A DNA stretch of 64,000 bases, from the NCBI GenBank assembly GCA_965120415.1, contig CBCPNA010000008.1, positions 1 through 64,000 on the forward strand, given 5' to 3'. Position numbers and translations under genes: made by a program. The notes under the pieces are model-generated. The model was not told where the DNA came from. It did not search any database and worked only from the letters and a program-made list of their open reading frames with translations. Positions 26,726 through 35,878 of the stretch are shown here, in pieces (the first letter of the stretch is position 1; the number at the start of each line of letters is the position of its first letter). Source of the stretch: CBCPNA01 sp965120415 (GTDB taxonomy: Bacteria > Bacillota > Clostridia > Lachnospirales > CAG-274).

Positions 26726-27870
26726 TATGATATATCCTCCTTATTATAAAGATGACAATTAACGATATGAGAATCTGTAATATTTGTTTCTTTTGGATAA
26801 TTTGTTTTGCAAATATCATGACATTTTTCACATCTATTTTTAAAAAAACAGCCTTCTGGTCTATTTATAGGGTTAGGTACAGCTCCTGGTATAGAATATA
26901 GTTTGTCTTCATTATTTTCAAGATTAGGTCTTGATTTTAAAAGCCCTATTGTATAAGGATGCCTTGGATTTTTAAAAATTTCTTCTACATTTCCTTTTTC
27001 TACAACACGCCCAGAATATATAACAACAACATAATCAGCCATTGTAGCAACAACACCTAAATCGTGAGTTATAAGCATTACAGATGCGTTAATCTTTTCT
27101 TTTAAATCTTTTAAAAGCTCTAAAATTTGGGCTTGTATTGTTACATCTAAGGCTGTTGTTGGCTCATCAGCTATAATAAATTTTGGATTTAAGGCAAGAG
27201 CCATAGCTATAACAACACGTTGTCTCATACCTCCAGAAAGCTCATGTGGATAGCTTTTATAAATTTGCTCTGGCCTTGATATACCAACTAGTTTTAATAA
27301 ATCTATAACAGTATTTTTTCTATCATTTTTATTAATTTCAGGCTTATGATATATAAAAATTTCTTCTAATTGCATACCTATTGTAAAAATAGGGTTTAAG
27401 CTTGTCATAGGCTCTTGAAAAATCATAGAAATTTCGTCACCACGCAGTGTGTTAAAAACACTTTCTGGAGTTTTGGCTATATCTATAGCTTTATTTAATT
27501 TTGCACTATTGTATCTTATTTGCCCTCCAGCTATTTGTCCGTAAGGGGTAGGGAGAAGCTGCATAGCAGAAAGGCTTGTGACAGATTTACCACAGCCAGA
27601 TTCTCCAACAACTCCAACAGTCTTTCCTATAGGTATATTAAAAGAAATCCCATCGACAGATTTTATAGTACCGTTATCAGAATAAAAATAAGTTTTTAAA
27701 TTATCAAATTCTAATAAATTATTATTATCTTTCATAGTCACTGTATATTCTTCTTCTTTGATTTTTCTTTTGCTATTTTTTTTGTATTCTTTAAACTTTT
27801 GCTTGTTAAAAGCTTTAATTTGCTTTTCTTTTTGTTTAAAGCTTTTCTTTAATTCTTTTTTAGAAATCAT
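26725..27870 (-). CDS. oppD: Oligopeptide ABC transporter ATP-binding protein
   Basis: Second ATPase subunit, 381 residues. Walker A GESGCGKSV, signature SGGMRQR, Walker B FIIADEPTTALD and C-terminal Cys motif FKNRCEKCHDIC are present. Start at 27870 follows AGGTG by six bases. The result is an unusual Lys-rich N-terminal extension of about 48 residues (KKELKKSFKQKEKQIKAFNK) before the normal beginning (LLEFDNLKTYF); an internal ATG at 27735 would remove it but lacks a ribosome-binding site. The extension may interact with membrane or nucleic acid, but that is a guess. 9 bases after oppC. Confidence 0.92.
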   Translation of the reverse strand: MISKKELKKSFKQKEKQIKAFNKQKFKEYKKNSKRKIKEEEYTVTMKDNNNLLEFDNLKTYFYSDNGTIKSVDGISFNIPIGKTVGVVGESGCGKSVTSLSAMQLLPTPYGQIAGGQIRYNSAKLNKAIDIAKTPESVFNTLRGDEISMIFQEPMTSLNPIFTIGMQLEEIFIYHKPEINKNDRKNTVIDLLKLVGISRPEQIYKSYPHELSGGMRQRVVIAMALALNPKFIIADEPTTALDVTIQAQILELLKDLKEKINASVMLITHDLGVVATMADYVVVIYSGRVVEKGNVEEIFKNPRHPYTIGLLKSRPNLENNEDKLYSIPGAVPNPINRPEGCFFKNRCEKCHDICKTNYPKETNITDSHIVNCHLYNKEDIS

Positions 27871-27879
27871 ATATATCAC

Positions 27880-28866
27880 CTACCGTTTCATTTTAGGGTC
27901 AAAAGCATCTCTAAGCCCATCACCTATAAAGTTAAAAGCCATAACAAGAAGCAAGATTAAAATACCAGGTGGTACCCAAATATTAGGATAATTTTGCATA
28001 ATGACAGAATCATTAACAGCATTAACCATATTACCCCAAGATGCATAAGGGAAAGACAGCCCAACCCCTAAAAAGCTTAATGTAGATTCTGTTAAAATAA
28101 CGCTACCTAAATCCATTGTCGCCATAACAATTATTATAGAGGTAACATTAGGTATTAAATGTTTTAAAATTATTTTACGATTTTTTAAACCTAAAGATTT
28201 AGCAGCTTGCATATATTCCATTTCTCTAATAGAAAGTATTTGCCCCCTAACAAGTCTAGTAACGGATGCCCATTTTAAAGCGCCCATTATAAGCATAAGG
28301 ATATAAATCTTTTTCTGCGAAGGCACCTTCATAGAGGCCATCATGGAAGAAATCATAAGCATTAGCGGCAAAAAAGGTATACAATAAAATATGTCGACAA
28401 TACGCATAATTACCATATCTATCTTTTTGCCATAATATCCAGCTATACCACCTAAGGTAACCCCTATCAAAAGCTCTAATATAACGACACAAAAGCCGAA
28501 CATTAATGAAATACGTCCACCGTACATAAGCCTTGTAAACACATCACGACCATCAGCGTCTGTGCCTAAAATATGGCTTTTTGAAATAGGGGCTTTTAAG
28601 TTTATTTCTACTCCACTTGCAGAAATATCTTGGTTATCTTTAACCCTAAATTCTTGATTTGTTTCTGAATATTTATAAAATATTTCATATTCTCCATATG
28701 ATGTAAAAAGTGGCCCTATCGCACAAAATATTATAATAACTGCTATTATAATAAGCCCTACAACAGCTAATTTATTTTTTAAAAATCTTTTTATAATTAA
28801 AGAACGTGGAGTTTGTATATTAGTTAATTGTTCAGTATCTTCTTCTAACAAAATATTATCTTCCAT
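27880..28866 (-). CDS. oppC: Oligopeptide ABC transporter permease
   Basis: Inner-membrane permease of the OppC/DppC type, 328 residues. N-terminal TM helix (about 35-60) preceded by a cytoplasmic tail containing SLIIKRFLKNKLAVVG; periplasmic-side insertion; LGTDADGRDVFTRLMYGGRISL marks the start of the permease domain; the EAA loop is at AAKSLGLKNRKIILKHLIPN. Start at 28866 is chosen by the GGAGG seven bases upstream. 16 bases downstream of oppB. Confidence 0.93.
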   Translation of the reverse strand: MEDNILLEEDTEQLTNIQTPRSLIIKRFLKNKLAVVGLIIIAVIIIFCAIGPLFTSYGEYEIFYKYSETNQEFRVKDNQDISASGVEINLKAPISKSHILGTDADGRDVFTRLMYGGRISLMFGFCVVILELLIGVTLGGIAGYYGKKIDMVIMRIVDIFYCIPFLPLMLMISSMMASMKVPSQKKIYILMLIMGALKWASVTRLVRGQILSIREMEYMQAAKSLGLKNRKIILKHLIPNVTSIIIVMATMDLGSVILTESTLSFLGVGLSFPYASWGNMVNAVNDSVIMQNYPNIWVPPGILILLLVMAFNFIGDGLRDAFDPKMKR

Positions 28867-28882
28867 ATAACAACCTCCATAT

Positions 28883-29851
28883 TTAATTATATTTAACACG
28901 TGGGTCTACAACAGCATATAAAATATCAGATAATAAATTACCTAAAAGGGTTAAAATAGCTAAAAACATAAAATAGCCCATCAAAAACGGAATATCACTT
29001 TGGTTAACAGCATTTAGAGCAACTTTACCAAGCCCTTCTATAGCAAATATACCTTCTGTTATAATAGCACCAGAAAATAGGGAAGGGAGATAAGCACCTA
29101 TCATAGTGATAACAGGTATCAAAGTATTTCTGAAAGCATGTTTAGAAATAACAACTCTTTCAGGTACTCCTTTTGCCCTTGCTGTTCTTATATAATCAGA
29201 GCTTAAAACTTCTAGCATATTACTTCTTGTGTATCTAAGCCATGAGCCGATACCAGTAATTACAAATACTGTTATAGGGAGTACAAAATGTTTAGCCATA
29301 TCTAAAAATAGGGCAAAGCCTTCATAATTTTTTCTTGCAGTAACCATACCTTGGAGCGGTAATAAGTTTAAATCTAATGCAAATATCTTTTGCAAAACGG
29401 CAGCAAAAAAGAAAGATGGAAGAGATATGCCAGCTAAAGCTAAAGCAACAATAATATAATCTGTTTTAGAATATTGTTTAACTGCCGATACTATACCAAG
29501 AGGTATACTAAATAATAATTGAAAAATAAATGCAGTAAAAGCTAAAGAAAAAGAAATCCACATTTTATCTTTAATTATATCTATAACAGGCTTTTGATAT
29601 ATAAAAGATGTGCCTAAATTACCTTTTAAAGCTTCTTTAATCCAATCTATATAACCGCCTATTATACCTTTATCAAGCCCATAAATTTTTCTTAAATTTT
29701 CTTTCATTTCTTCTGTTATAGCGGGGTTACCAGATGTCGATATTGTTATAAAATCGCCAGGCATAGAGCGTACAATAGCATAAAGAATAAAAGAAACACC
29801 TATAAGAACAAAAAGGCTTATAAAAATCCTTTTAATTATATACTGTTTCAT
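28883..29851 (-). CDS. oppB: Oligopeptide ABC transporter permease
   Basis: Partner permease of the OppB/DppB type, 322 residues with about six helices. Family features: N-terminal YIIKRIFISLFVLIGVSFI, the LGTSFIYQKPV segment, and the EAA loop YIRTARAKGVPERVVISKHA; ends with ILYAVVDPRVKYN. AAAGGAG ribosome-binding site. 65 bases separate it from oppA, containing an imperfect stem (GGCTAGTATGC region), which may adjust the ratio of binding protein to permease. Confidence 0.93.
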   Translation of the reverse strand: MKQYIIKRIFISLFVLIGVSFILYAIVRSMPGDFITISTSGNPAITEEMKENLRKIYGLDKGIIGGYIDWIKEALKGNLGTSFIYQKPVIDIIKDKMWISFSLAFTAFIFQLLFSIPLGIVSAVKQYSKTDYIIVALALAGISLPSFFFAAVLQKIFALDLNLLPLQGMVTARKNYEGFALFLDMAKHFVLPITVFVITGIGSWLRYTRSNMLEVLSSDYIRTARAKGVPERVVISKHAFRNTLIPVITMIGAYLPSLFSGAIITEGIFAIEGLGKVALNAVNQSDIPFLMGYFMFLAILTLLGNLLSDILYAVVDPRVKYN

Positions 29852-29916
29852 AAAAAACTCCTTTTTATAGCATACTAGCCCTTATGTATTTACATAAGAG
29901 CCAGCCACTATTTTAA

Positions 29917-31923
29917 TTACTTCATTTCTAATAAATATAACTCATCTCTAAAAGTGTGATAAGGTGAGTCTGATGTATAAACAGTATCCATATTGATATT
30001 ATCGCTGTTAAATACAGTTAAATTTTTGCGTTGATATATAGGCATGATAACAGCATTTTCCATAATTAAATCAAGCTCTTGGGCAACAAGTTCTTTTCTT
30101 TCTTCAAGATCTAGAGTTTGAGAAACTTGTTCTAAAAGGGCGTCAACTTCTGGGTCACGCAATTTGAAATGGTTAGAACCAGCACCGTCAGCAGCATTAC
30201 TGTGGAAAATTTGTGTTAAGTCGGCAGAGTTAGAGCTACCCCATGCTGCAACAAACATGTCTAAATCTCCAGATTCCATCCTATCAAATAAAACGTTACC
30301 TTGTAAATCAGATATTATAAATTCTGCTCCCATTTCTGTCAAATCTGTTTTCATTTGTGATAAAATAGCAGCACAAGGGTGCGAACTTAAATCTGCAACT
30401 CCAACTTCTATTTTAAGTTGTTCTCCATTTTCATTAACTAATTTGCCTGAAGAATCTTGAGAATAGCCAGCTAGTGTAAAATATTCTAAAGCTTTTTCTT
30501 TATCATAAGTGTAATAAGCTGTTGCATCTTCTGGATATTCTGCTAAGGTAGATGTCATAGGACGTTCTAAAACAACAGCAAGATCACCATAATAAGAGTT
30601 TATAGCAGCTTCACGGCTTATAAGGCACATAAGCCCTTTTCTTACATTAATATCAGTTATCCTATCAGCATTAATACCAATGTATCCATATCCGTTGTTA
30701 TCAGTTAGGTTGTAGTCTAATCCATTTTCTTCTACTCTTGCCATAATTTCTTTTGATGCAGAAGGCTCAGATATATCAACATCTCCATTTAATACAACAT
30801 CTAATTTAGAATTAGTAGATACAACTTGTATTTTTATATTAGGAGTAAGAGGTTCTCCTTTATAGTAATTAGGGTTGGCTTTAAGAGAAACAATATTGTT
30901 CTCATATTTTTCAAATATATAAGGACCACTTCCTAAAGGGGAAGAATTTCTAGATTTAGGTACAGATAAGTCGCCTTTTGTATATACAGTGCCGTCATCT
31001 GCAACGCCGTAATAATGCTCTGGCATAATGCATACATCACCTAGGAGCCTTTCGGCATCTATATTAACTCCGTTAATTAAAACGGTACAGGTATAGTCAT
31101 CAACTTTTTGTATACCACTTATTTCTGTAACATTAGCACCACCCTCAAGGTTAGATTGTATTAATTCTTTTTTAAGTGTTTCAAATAAATTATCGATAGC
31201 GTCTTCTTTTATATTTTCATCTTGTAATAAATATTGTATATATGCTTCACGAACTTCATTATCAAAATTCACAGAGGAGGTATCAATACCTAAAGCTAAA
31301 GATTCATTTAATACAGCAGTTGTATTTTCTTCTATATCAGCGTCTACAACACTTTCTACATATTCTTGTATTTGTTCATCTGTTATGTTTTGTGCAGTTT
31401 CTAAAAGCTCGTCAAGTTTGCTACTATAATCTTCCATATCGTAAATATATTCATTAAGCCCTACAATATCTAAAGTTTTAAATGTGTTAATACCATCGTA
31501 ATTAGGGTCTGATAAAACATAGTATGTGAAGATGACGTCATCTATAGTAACATCTTCTCCATCAGAAAATTGTATACCTTCTTGTAATTTTATAGTATAT
31601 TCTACTTGAGTTATATTACCATCTTCATCTTTTATTTCTTCAAAGGTAATTTCTCCAGCACCAGGTATTAGTTCGTTATTATCGTCTAAATCTAGTATTG
31701 TATCAAATACTGGATCAAAAGCTTTCATATCAGCGCCAGAAGAGTAAAAAAATGGGTTAAAGATACCGTTTAATTCGTCCGATGCAATAACAAGAGTATC
31801 AAGGGAGCTAGTGGATTGGGTGGTAGTGGTTTCGGTTGAGCTTGAGGTTGAATTACTGCATGCAGTTAGGGAAAATACCATGATACAAGAGAGTATCAAA
31901 GATAAGATTTTTTTTAATTTCAT
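29917..31923 (-). CDS. oppA: Peptide-binding lipoprotein of the Opp transporter
   Basis: Extracytoplasmic solute-binding protein, family 5. 668 residues with a lipoprotein signal peptide (lipobox LTAC, Cys22) and a Ser/Thr-rich linker. The binding domain has the usual LQEGIQFSDGEDVTIDDVIF, YGYIGINADR and AAWGSSNSADL motifs. An extra segment of about 90 residues (about 155-245: TDEQIQEYVESVV...LKKELIQSNLEGG), acidic and helical, splits the N-terminal lobe and makes the protein longer than usual (530-600 residues). AAGGAGGAG ribosome-binding site. First gene of oppA-B-C-D-F. Confidence 0.92.
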   Translation of the reverse strand: MKLKKILSLILSCIMVFSLTACSNSTSSSTETTTTQSTSSLDTLVIASDELNGIFNPFFYSSGADMKAFDPVFDTILDLDDNNELIPGAGEITFEEIKDEDGNITQVEYTIKLQEGIQFSDGEDVTIDDVIFTYYVLSDPNYDGINTFKTLDIVGLNEYIYDMEDYSSKLDELLETAQNITDEQIQEYVESVVDADIEENTTAVLNESLALGIDTSSVNFDNEVREAYIQYLLQDENIKEDAIDNLFETLKKELIQSNLEGGANVTEISGIQKVDDYTCTVLINGVNIDAERLLGDVCIMPEHYYGVADDGTVYTKGDLSVPKSRNSSPLGSGPYIFEKYENNIVSLKANPNYYKGEPLTPNIKIQVVSTNSKLDVVLNGDVDISEPSASKEIMARVEENGLDYNLTDNNGYGYIGINADRITDINVRKGLMCLISREAAINSYYGDLAVVLERPMTSTLAEYPEDATAYYTYDKEKALEYFTLAGYSQDSSGKLVNENGEQLKIEVGVADLSSHPCAAILSQMKTDLTEMGAEFIISDLQGNVLFDRMESGDLDMFVAAWGSSNSADLTQIFHSNAADGAGSNHFKLRDPEVDALLEQVSQTLDLEERKELVAQELDLIMENAVIMPIYQRKNLTVFNSDNINMDTVYTSDSPYHTFRDELYLLEMK

Positions 31924-31965
31924 ATTGTGACTCCTCCTTGAAATTAAACATAAGTTTTATATATA

Positions 31966-31994
31966 ATTATATAGAGTAAAAACTAATAAGTCAA
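31966..31994 (-). promoter_or_regulatory. Promoter of the opp operon
   Basis: Minus-strand TATAAT (31966-31971) and TTGACT (31989-31994), 17-base spacer, about 40 bases upstream of the oppA start. Confidence 0.75.
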
Positions 31995-32238
31995 TTGATA
32001 ATTTAATAAATTTGTAAATATATGAATATAAAAATAAATAAATTATACATATAAGATTATAAAACAAATTCAAAAAACAATAACTAATTATGTTTAAATA
32101 CATAAATAAATATATTATACAGCAGAATTATATCATATATTGTATTTATAATCAAGATATTAAGAATATTATATATAAATTGTAAAAAAAGAAACATAAA
32201 AGAAAATTTTGAAATATTTTTGCAATTTAATTTTTAAA
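31995..32238. other. AT-rich gap between yhbY and oppA promoter
   Basis: About 240 bases of AT-rich sequence. I find no coding frame, RNA gene or clear terminator; the last part of the yhbY transcript must end here or read on. Confidence 0.45.
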
Positions 32239-32532
32239 TTATTTAGGCAAAATAATAACTCTATTTTCTTTAAAAGGCTTGTAAAGTACTATTTTTTTGC
32301 CTATTATTTGTACAACATGTGATTTTGTCCTTTCGCTTATTGCAGAGCTTATGTATTTTATATCTTCCGTACAATTGTTTAAAACGGTGCATTTTATAAG
32401 CTCTCTTCCTTCAAAAGATGATAAAATAGCTTTTATAAGCTCGGGGGTAACCCCAGCCTTTCCTATTTGAAAGATAGAGGGGATACCATGAGCTAATTTT
32501 TTTAAATAAGCACGCTGTTTGCTAGTCAACAT
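32239..32532 (-). CDS. yhbY: YhbY-family RNA-binding protein (CRM domain)
   Basis: 97-residue single CRM-domain protein that binds pre-50S ribosomal particles in other bacteria. The family core is complete: LTSKQRAYLKKLAHGIPSIFQIGKAGVT at the N-terminus, ELIKCTVLNNC, and VVQIIGKKIVLYKP. Located 20 bases downstream of obgE, the usual pairing in Clostridia and consistent with a shared role in large-subunit assembly. Confidence 0.94.
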   Translation of the reverse strand: MLTSKQRAYLKKLAHGIPSIFQIGKAGVTPELIKAILSSFEGRELIKCTVLNNCTEDIKYISSAISERTKSHVVQIIGKKIVLYKPFKENRVIILPK

Positions 32533-32552
32533 AAAAAAACCCTTTCTAAATT

Positions 32553-33830
32553 TTATTTATAATATTCAAATTCTAAATTATATATGTTAACAGTGTCGCC
32601 TTCTTTTATACCAGCCTCTTCTAAAGCTTTTATAACCCCTTTAGTTTTTAAAAAACGCTGGAAAAAGGCAAAGCCCTTTTCTGTATCAAGGTTTGTATAA
32701 CCAAGCATTTTTTCTATTAAAGCGCCTTCTATCTTGTAGTAATTTTCTTTAGCTTTTGATATAGAAAATGGCTCTGTATGTTCATCTTCTGCAATAAAGT
32801 CTTCAAAATCTTCTTCAAAAGTGATGTTTTTAGGGTAATCTTGTAAAATGTTAAAAGCCTGCAAAATAAGGCTATCTAAGCCCTTATTTGTAGCAGCTGA
32901 TATAGGAAAGACTTTTATACCTTTTTTGCTATAAATAGCTTTTATTTTTTCAAAATTTTCATTAGCAGCTGGAATATCCATTTTATTACAAGCTATAATT
33001 TGAGGGCGTTTTAAAAGTTCTTTATTATATTTTGAAAGCTCAAGATTTATCTTTTCTATATCGTCTATAGGGTCTGTGCCTAAAAGAGCAGCAGCATCGA
33101 CAACATGTATAAAGATTTTAGTCCTTTCTATATGGCGCAAAAATTCATACCCAAGCCCAACACCATCGCTTGCACCTTCTATAAGCCCTGGTATATCCGC
33201 CATAACAAAACTTGCCCCAAAATTAGTCTTTACAACTCCTAGATTAGGGGTTAAGGTTGTGAAATGATAGTTAGCAATTTTGGGGTTTGCGTTGGTAACC
33301 ATAGATAAAAGGGTAGACTTACCAACATTTGGCATACCTATAAGCCCTACATCAGCAATTAGCTTTAGCTCTAATATAATATCGTATTCTTTACCTTCTT
33401 TGCCTTTTTCAGCATATTTTGGAGCTTGCATAGAAGGGGTAGCAAAATGCTGATTACCACGTCCTCCACGCCCCCCTTTAGCTATTATCCTGCTTTCTAA
33501 AGGGCTTGACATATCTGCCATAATCTTGCCTGTTTTGCTTTCTTTTATTATTGTACCTACGGGCACTCTTATAATCAAATCTTTGCCGTTTGCTCCAGCA
33601 CAATTTTTTTTAGAGCCGTTTATACCGTTTTCAGCCACAAACTTTTTTTTGTATCTAAAATCTACAAGGGTATTTAAATTTTTGTCGGCATAAAATATTA
33701 TATCGCCTCCTTTGCCTCCATCGCCCCCGTCTGGGCCACCATTTGTTATATATTTAGCACGATAAAACGATACAAAACCATCGCCCCCCTTGCCAGCTTT
33801 TATATTAATTTTAACTTTATCTACAAACAT
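32553..33830 (-). CDS. obgE: GTPase ObgE
   Basis: 425-residue Obg GTPase involved in 50S assembly and growth control. The glycine-rich Obg fold occupies residues 1-158, the G domain has G1 GMPNVGKST, G3 DIPG and G4 NKMD, and the C-terminal OCT domain (about 345-425) ends GDTVNIYNLEFEYYK. Start at 33830 (MFVDKVKINIKAG) is supported by GAGG seven bases upstream; the GTG at 33842 overlaps it. Probably cotranscribed with the membrane-protein genes upstream (18-base gap) and yhbY downstream. Confidence 0.96.
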   Translation of the reverse strand: MFVDKVKINIKAGKGGDGFVSFYRAKYITNGGPDGGDGGKGGDIIFYADKNLNTLVDFRYKKKFVAENGINGSKKNCAGANGKDLIIRVPVGTIIKESKTGKIMADMSSPLESRIIAKGGRGGRGNQHFATPSMQAPKYAEKGKEGKEYDIILELKLIADVGLIGMPNVGKSTLLSMVTNANPKIANYHFTTLTPNLGVVKTNFGASFVMADIPGLIEGASDGVGLGYEFLRHIERTKIFIHVVDAAALLGTDPIDDIEKINLELSKYNKELLKRPQIIACNKMDIPAANENFEKIKAIYSKKGIKVFPISAATNKGLDSLILQAFNILQDYPKNITFEEDFEDFIAEDEHTEPFSISKAKENYYKIEGALIEKMLGYTNLDTEKGFAFFQRFLKTKGVIKALEEAGIKEGDTVNIYNLEFEYYK

Positions 33831-33848
33831 TTGTAACCTCACTTATAA

Positions 33849-34907
33849 TTATTCTACTTTTTTTCTTTTAATTCTTTTTTCGTTATTTTCTGTAGAAGAT
33901 TTTGTTTTTTTGCTTGAAAGGGTTTTGTCTTCGTCTAATTCTTCATTAGTTTTTAAAGTTATTTCTGAAACTTTAATGGACTTTTTTGTTCCTTTTTGTT
34001 TTGTCTCTGTATCTGCTTTAGATTGCTCTTCAGCTAAAGGGTTAGTTTTTTGGTTAGTTTTTTTGGCAAGAGATTTTTTTAATGCTTTGCTAAAATATTC
34101 GTGCAATTCTTTGTCTAAATTTTCATCAAAATCGACAGAATTAAATAAATTTTCGCCAAAAGATAAGTCAATTTCTAAATCGTTGTTTTTTGTATCATTT
34201 TCTTCTATATTATTATTTATATCGCTGTTATTTAAGTTGTATTCTTCAAAATCTTCAAGGCTATTTAAGCTAGCCTTTAAATATCTTTTATCTTCATCTT
34301 CAAATATTTTATCGTCTTCTTCTAAAAGAGCGTTTATTTCTTCTGCTTGTAAAGATACAATATGCTCAGAATCAGCTGGAACTAATATTTTGCTAAGCTC
34401 TTGTTTGTCCATATCTTTTTCTAATTCTTTTAATGTTTCATCTAATATAAATTGTATTTTTAAATTTTTGCAAGAAACTTTTTTGACTTTAGCAATTAAA
34501 ATAGCTAAATATATTAAAACTACAAATAAGATTATGTAGCTTGTAAAAAAGTTAACAGCGGTATTATACCCTATATAGCTATTTAAAAGATATACAGAAG
34601 ATAAATGTACAAAAACAGGAAGGACAATAGATATAGCAAATGCATATAAAGGAAGAGAAATGGATAAAAACTTGCTATTTTCTCTTAAATAATGTTCTTT
34701 TTGAAAATTATTGTATTGTATTATTTTTTCTAAAAGGGTATTCGAAGAAATAGACGGATTTTCTGTAGTAACTTTAGAAATTTTATAAGATATAGTTTGT
34801 TTGCAATTATCTATAAGCAAAAGGTCGTCTAGCGATGTTTTTTTGTATTTTCTGATAGTACGTTTTAAAGACTTCTCAAGGCTTTTGAAAAAACTTTCTA
34901 TATCCAT
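33849..34907 (-). CDS. Uncharacterised membrane protein with acidic C-terminal tail
   Basis: 352 residues. Residues 1-80 are cytoplasmic and basic (FFKSLEKSLKRTIRKYKK), followed by two transmembrane helices (about 83-105 and 118-142), then a long cytoplasmic tail rich in Glu, Asp, Asn and Ser and finally Lys (KSLAKKTNQKTNPLAEE, ending KRIKRKKVE), likely disordered. I do not recognise a domain. A strong AAGGAGGTG precedes the ATG. It sits between a smaller membrane protein (30-base gap) and obgE (18-base gap), suggesting one operon. Confidence 0.75.
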   Translation of the reverse strand: MDIESFFKSLEKSLKRTIRKYKKTSLDDLLLIDNCKQTISYKISKVTTENPSISSNTLLEKIIQYNNFQKEHYLRENSKFLSISLPLYAFAISIVLPVFVHLSSVYLLNSYIGYNTAVNFFTSYIILFVVLIYLAILIAKVKKVSCKNLKIQFILDETLKELEKDMDKQELSKILVPADSEHIVSLQAEEINALLEEDDKIFEDEDKRYLKASLNSLEDFEEYNLNNSDINNNIEENDTKNNDLEIDLSFGENLFNSVDFDENLDKELHEYFSKALKKSLAKKTNQKTNPLAEEQSKADTETKQKGTKKSIKVSEITLKTNEELDEDKTLSSKKTKSSTENNEKRIKRKKVE

Positions 34908-34937
34908 AAAATCACCTCCTTATGTAAATATGTAAAT

Positions 34938-35396
34938 TTATTTAGATTTTTTGTTAGTGTCTTTAGCAATATTTTTTTTAGATTTTTTTAAAGCTTTTAT
35001 TTCTTGTTTAGATTTAATACCAACTACACTTACTATATAAAGCCCAGCAACCTCTGCTTTAACAGTCTTTTTAAGGGTAATGTTATTAAAAATATGCTTG
35101 TCGCAAATAAGATTTAAAATCTGCGGGCCTATTTTAACTTGTACAAAATTTAACTTTATAAATTTATAAAATTTAGGCATAGATGCCAAAACAGCTTTAG
35201 GCATGTTAATATCTGTGATTTTGGCTCTTTTTTTATCTATAACAAACATAGATACAGTTTGTTTAGCTTGTTTTATAAAACTTTCTTGTTCAACAAATTT
35301 AGTTGAAACTTTTTTGTTCAAAAAATAAAAAATAAAAAATATTATACCTAAAATAAAAACAGCAATTAATATAATATCAAAAGCGCCTAAATGCAT
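34938..35396 (-). CDS. Uncharacterised single-pass membrane protein
   Basis: 152 residues with one N-terminal transmembrane helix (about 8-29) and a basic soluble domain (KQTVSMFVIDKKRAKITDINMPKAVLASMP...KFIKLNFVQVKIGPQILNLIC), ending in a Lys-rich tail. No family recognised; the soluble part looks beta-rich. AAGGAG ribosome-binding site. First protein gene after tRNA-Thr and upstream of the other membrane protein and obgE. Confidence 0.75.
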   Translation of the reverse strand: MHLGAFDIILIAVFILGIIFFIFYFLNKKVSTKFVEQESFIKQAKQTVSMFVIDKKRAKITDINMPKAVLASMPKFYKFIKLNFVQVKIGPQILNLICDKHIFNNITLKKTVKAEVAGLYIVSVVGIKSKQEIKALKKSKKNIAKDTNKKSK

Positions 35397-35428
35397 AAAA
35401 AAACTCCTTATTTATGTAATTTAATAAA

Positions 35429-35502
35429 AGCTGACGAGCAGACTTGAACTGCCGAACCTCTTCATTACCAATGAAGTGCTCTACCTACTGAGCTACGCCA
35501 GC
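35429..35502 (-). tRNA. tRNA-Thr (anticodon GGT)
   Basis: A complete cloverleaf reads on the minus strand: acceptor GCTGGCG pairs with CGTCAGC, D arm GCTCAGTAGGTAGAGC, anticodon arm CTTCA-TTGGTAA-TGAAG with anticodon GGT, T arm with TTCAAGT and discriminator T. CCA is not encoded. A consensus promoter lies 14 bases upstream. Confidence 0.95.
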
Positions 35503-35515
35503 AAAATCTTTTAAA

Positions 35516-35544
35516 ATTTTAGCACATATAATACTAAAAGTCAA
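35516..35544 (-). promoter_or_regulatory. Promoter of tRNA-Thr (and possibly the downstream operon)
   Basis: Minus-strand TAAAAT (35516-35521) and TTGACT (35539-35544) with a 17-base spacer. Confidence 0.65.
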
Positions 35545-35635
35545 TAAGCGCAAAAAATAAAAACAAAATAAATTGTAACATAGTTTTACTATATTAAATA
35601 ATATGTAAATAGCATTAAAATATATAAGGTGATTT

Positions 35636-35878
35636 ATGAAAAAAGAAGTAATTTTAAGCAATTTAAAACTAAATGAAGAGGCTTTTATAAAAAATATTAA
35701 ACTAGATAAAAAAATAAAAAATAGGCTTAATGATTTAGGATTTACAAAAAAAACTAAAATAAAATGCATATTAAAAAGCCCTTTAAACGAGCCAAAAGCT
35801 TATTTAATAAAAGGCGCAATAATATCGCTTAGAAAAGATGTAACAAAAAACATAATTTGCGAAATGGAGGAGCATTAA
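35636..35878 (+). CDS. feoA: FeoA-family ferrous iron transport accessory protein
   Basis: 80-residue SH3-like FeoA protein, which in other bacteria associates with the cytoplasmic part of FeoB. Family pattern: KIKNRLNDLGFTKKTKIKCILKSPLNEPKAYLIKGAIISLRKD. AGGTG ribosome-binding site. Its TAA stop overlaps the feoB start codon by one base, indicating a coupled feoAB operon. Confidence 0.88.
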   Translation: MKKEVILSNLKLNEEAFIKNIKLDKKIKNRLNDLGFTKKTKIKCILKSPLNEPKAYLIKGAIISLRKDVTKNIICEMEEH

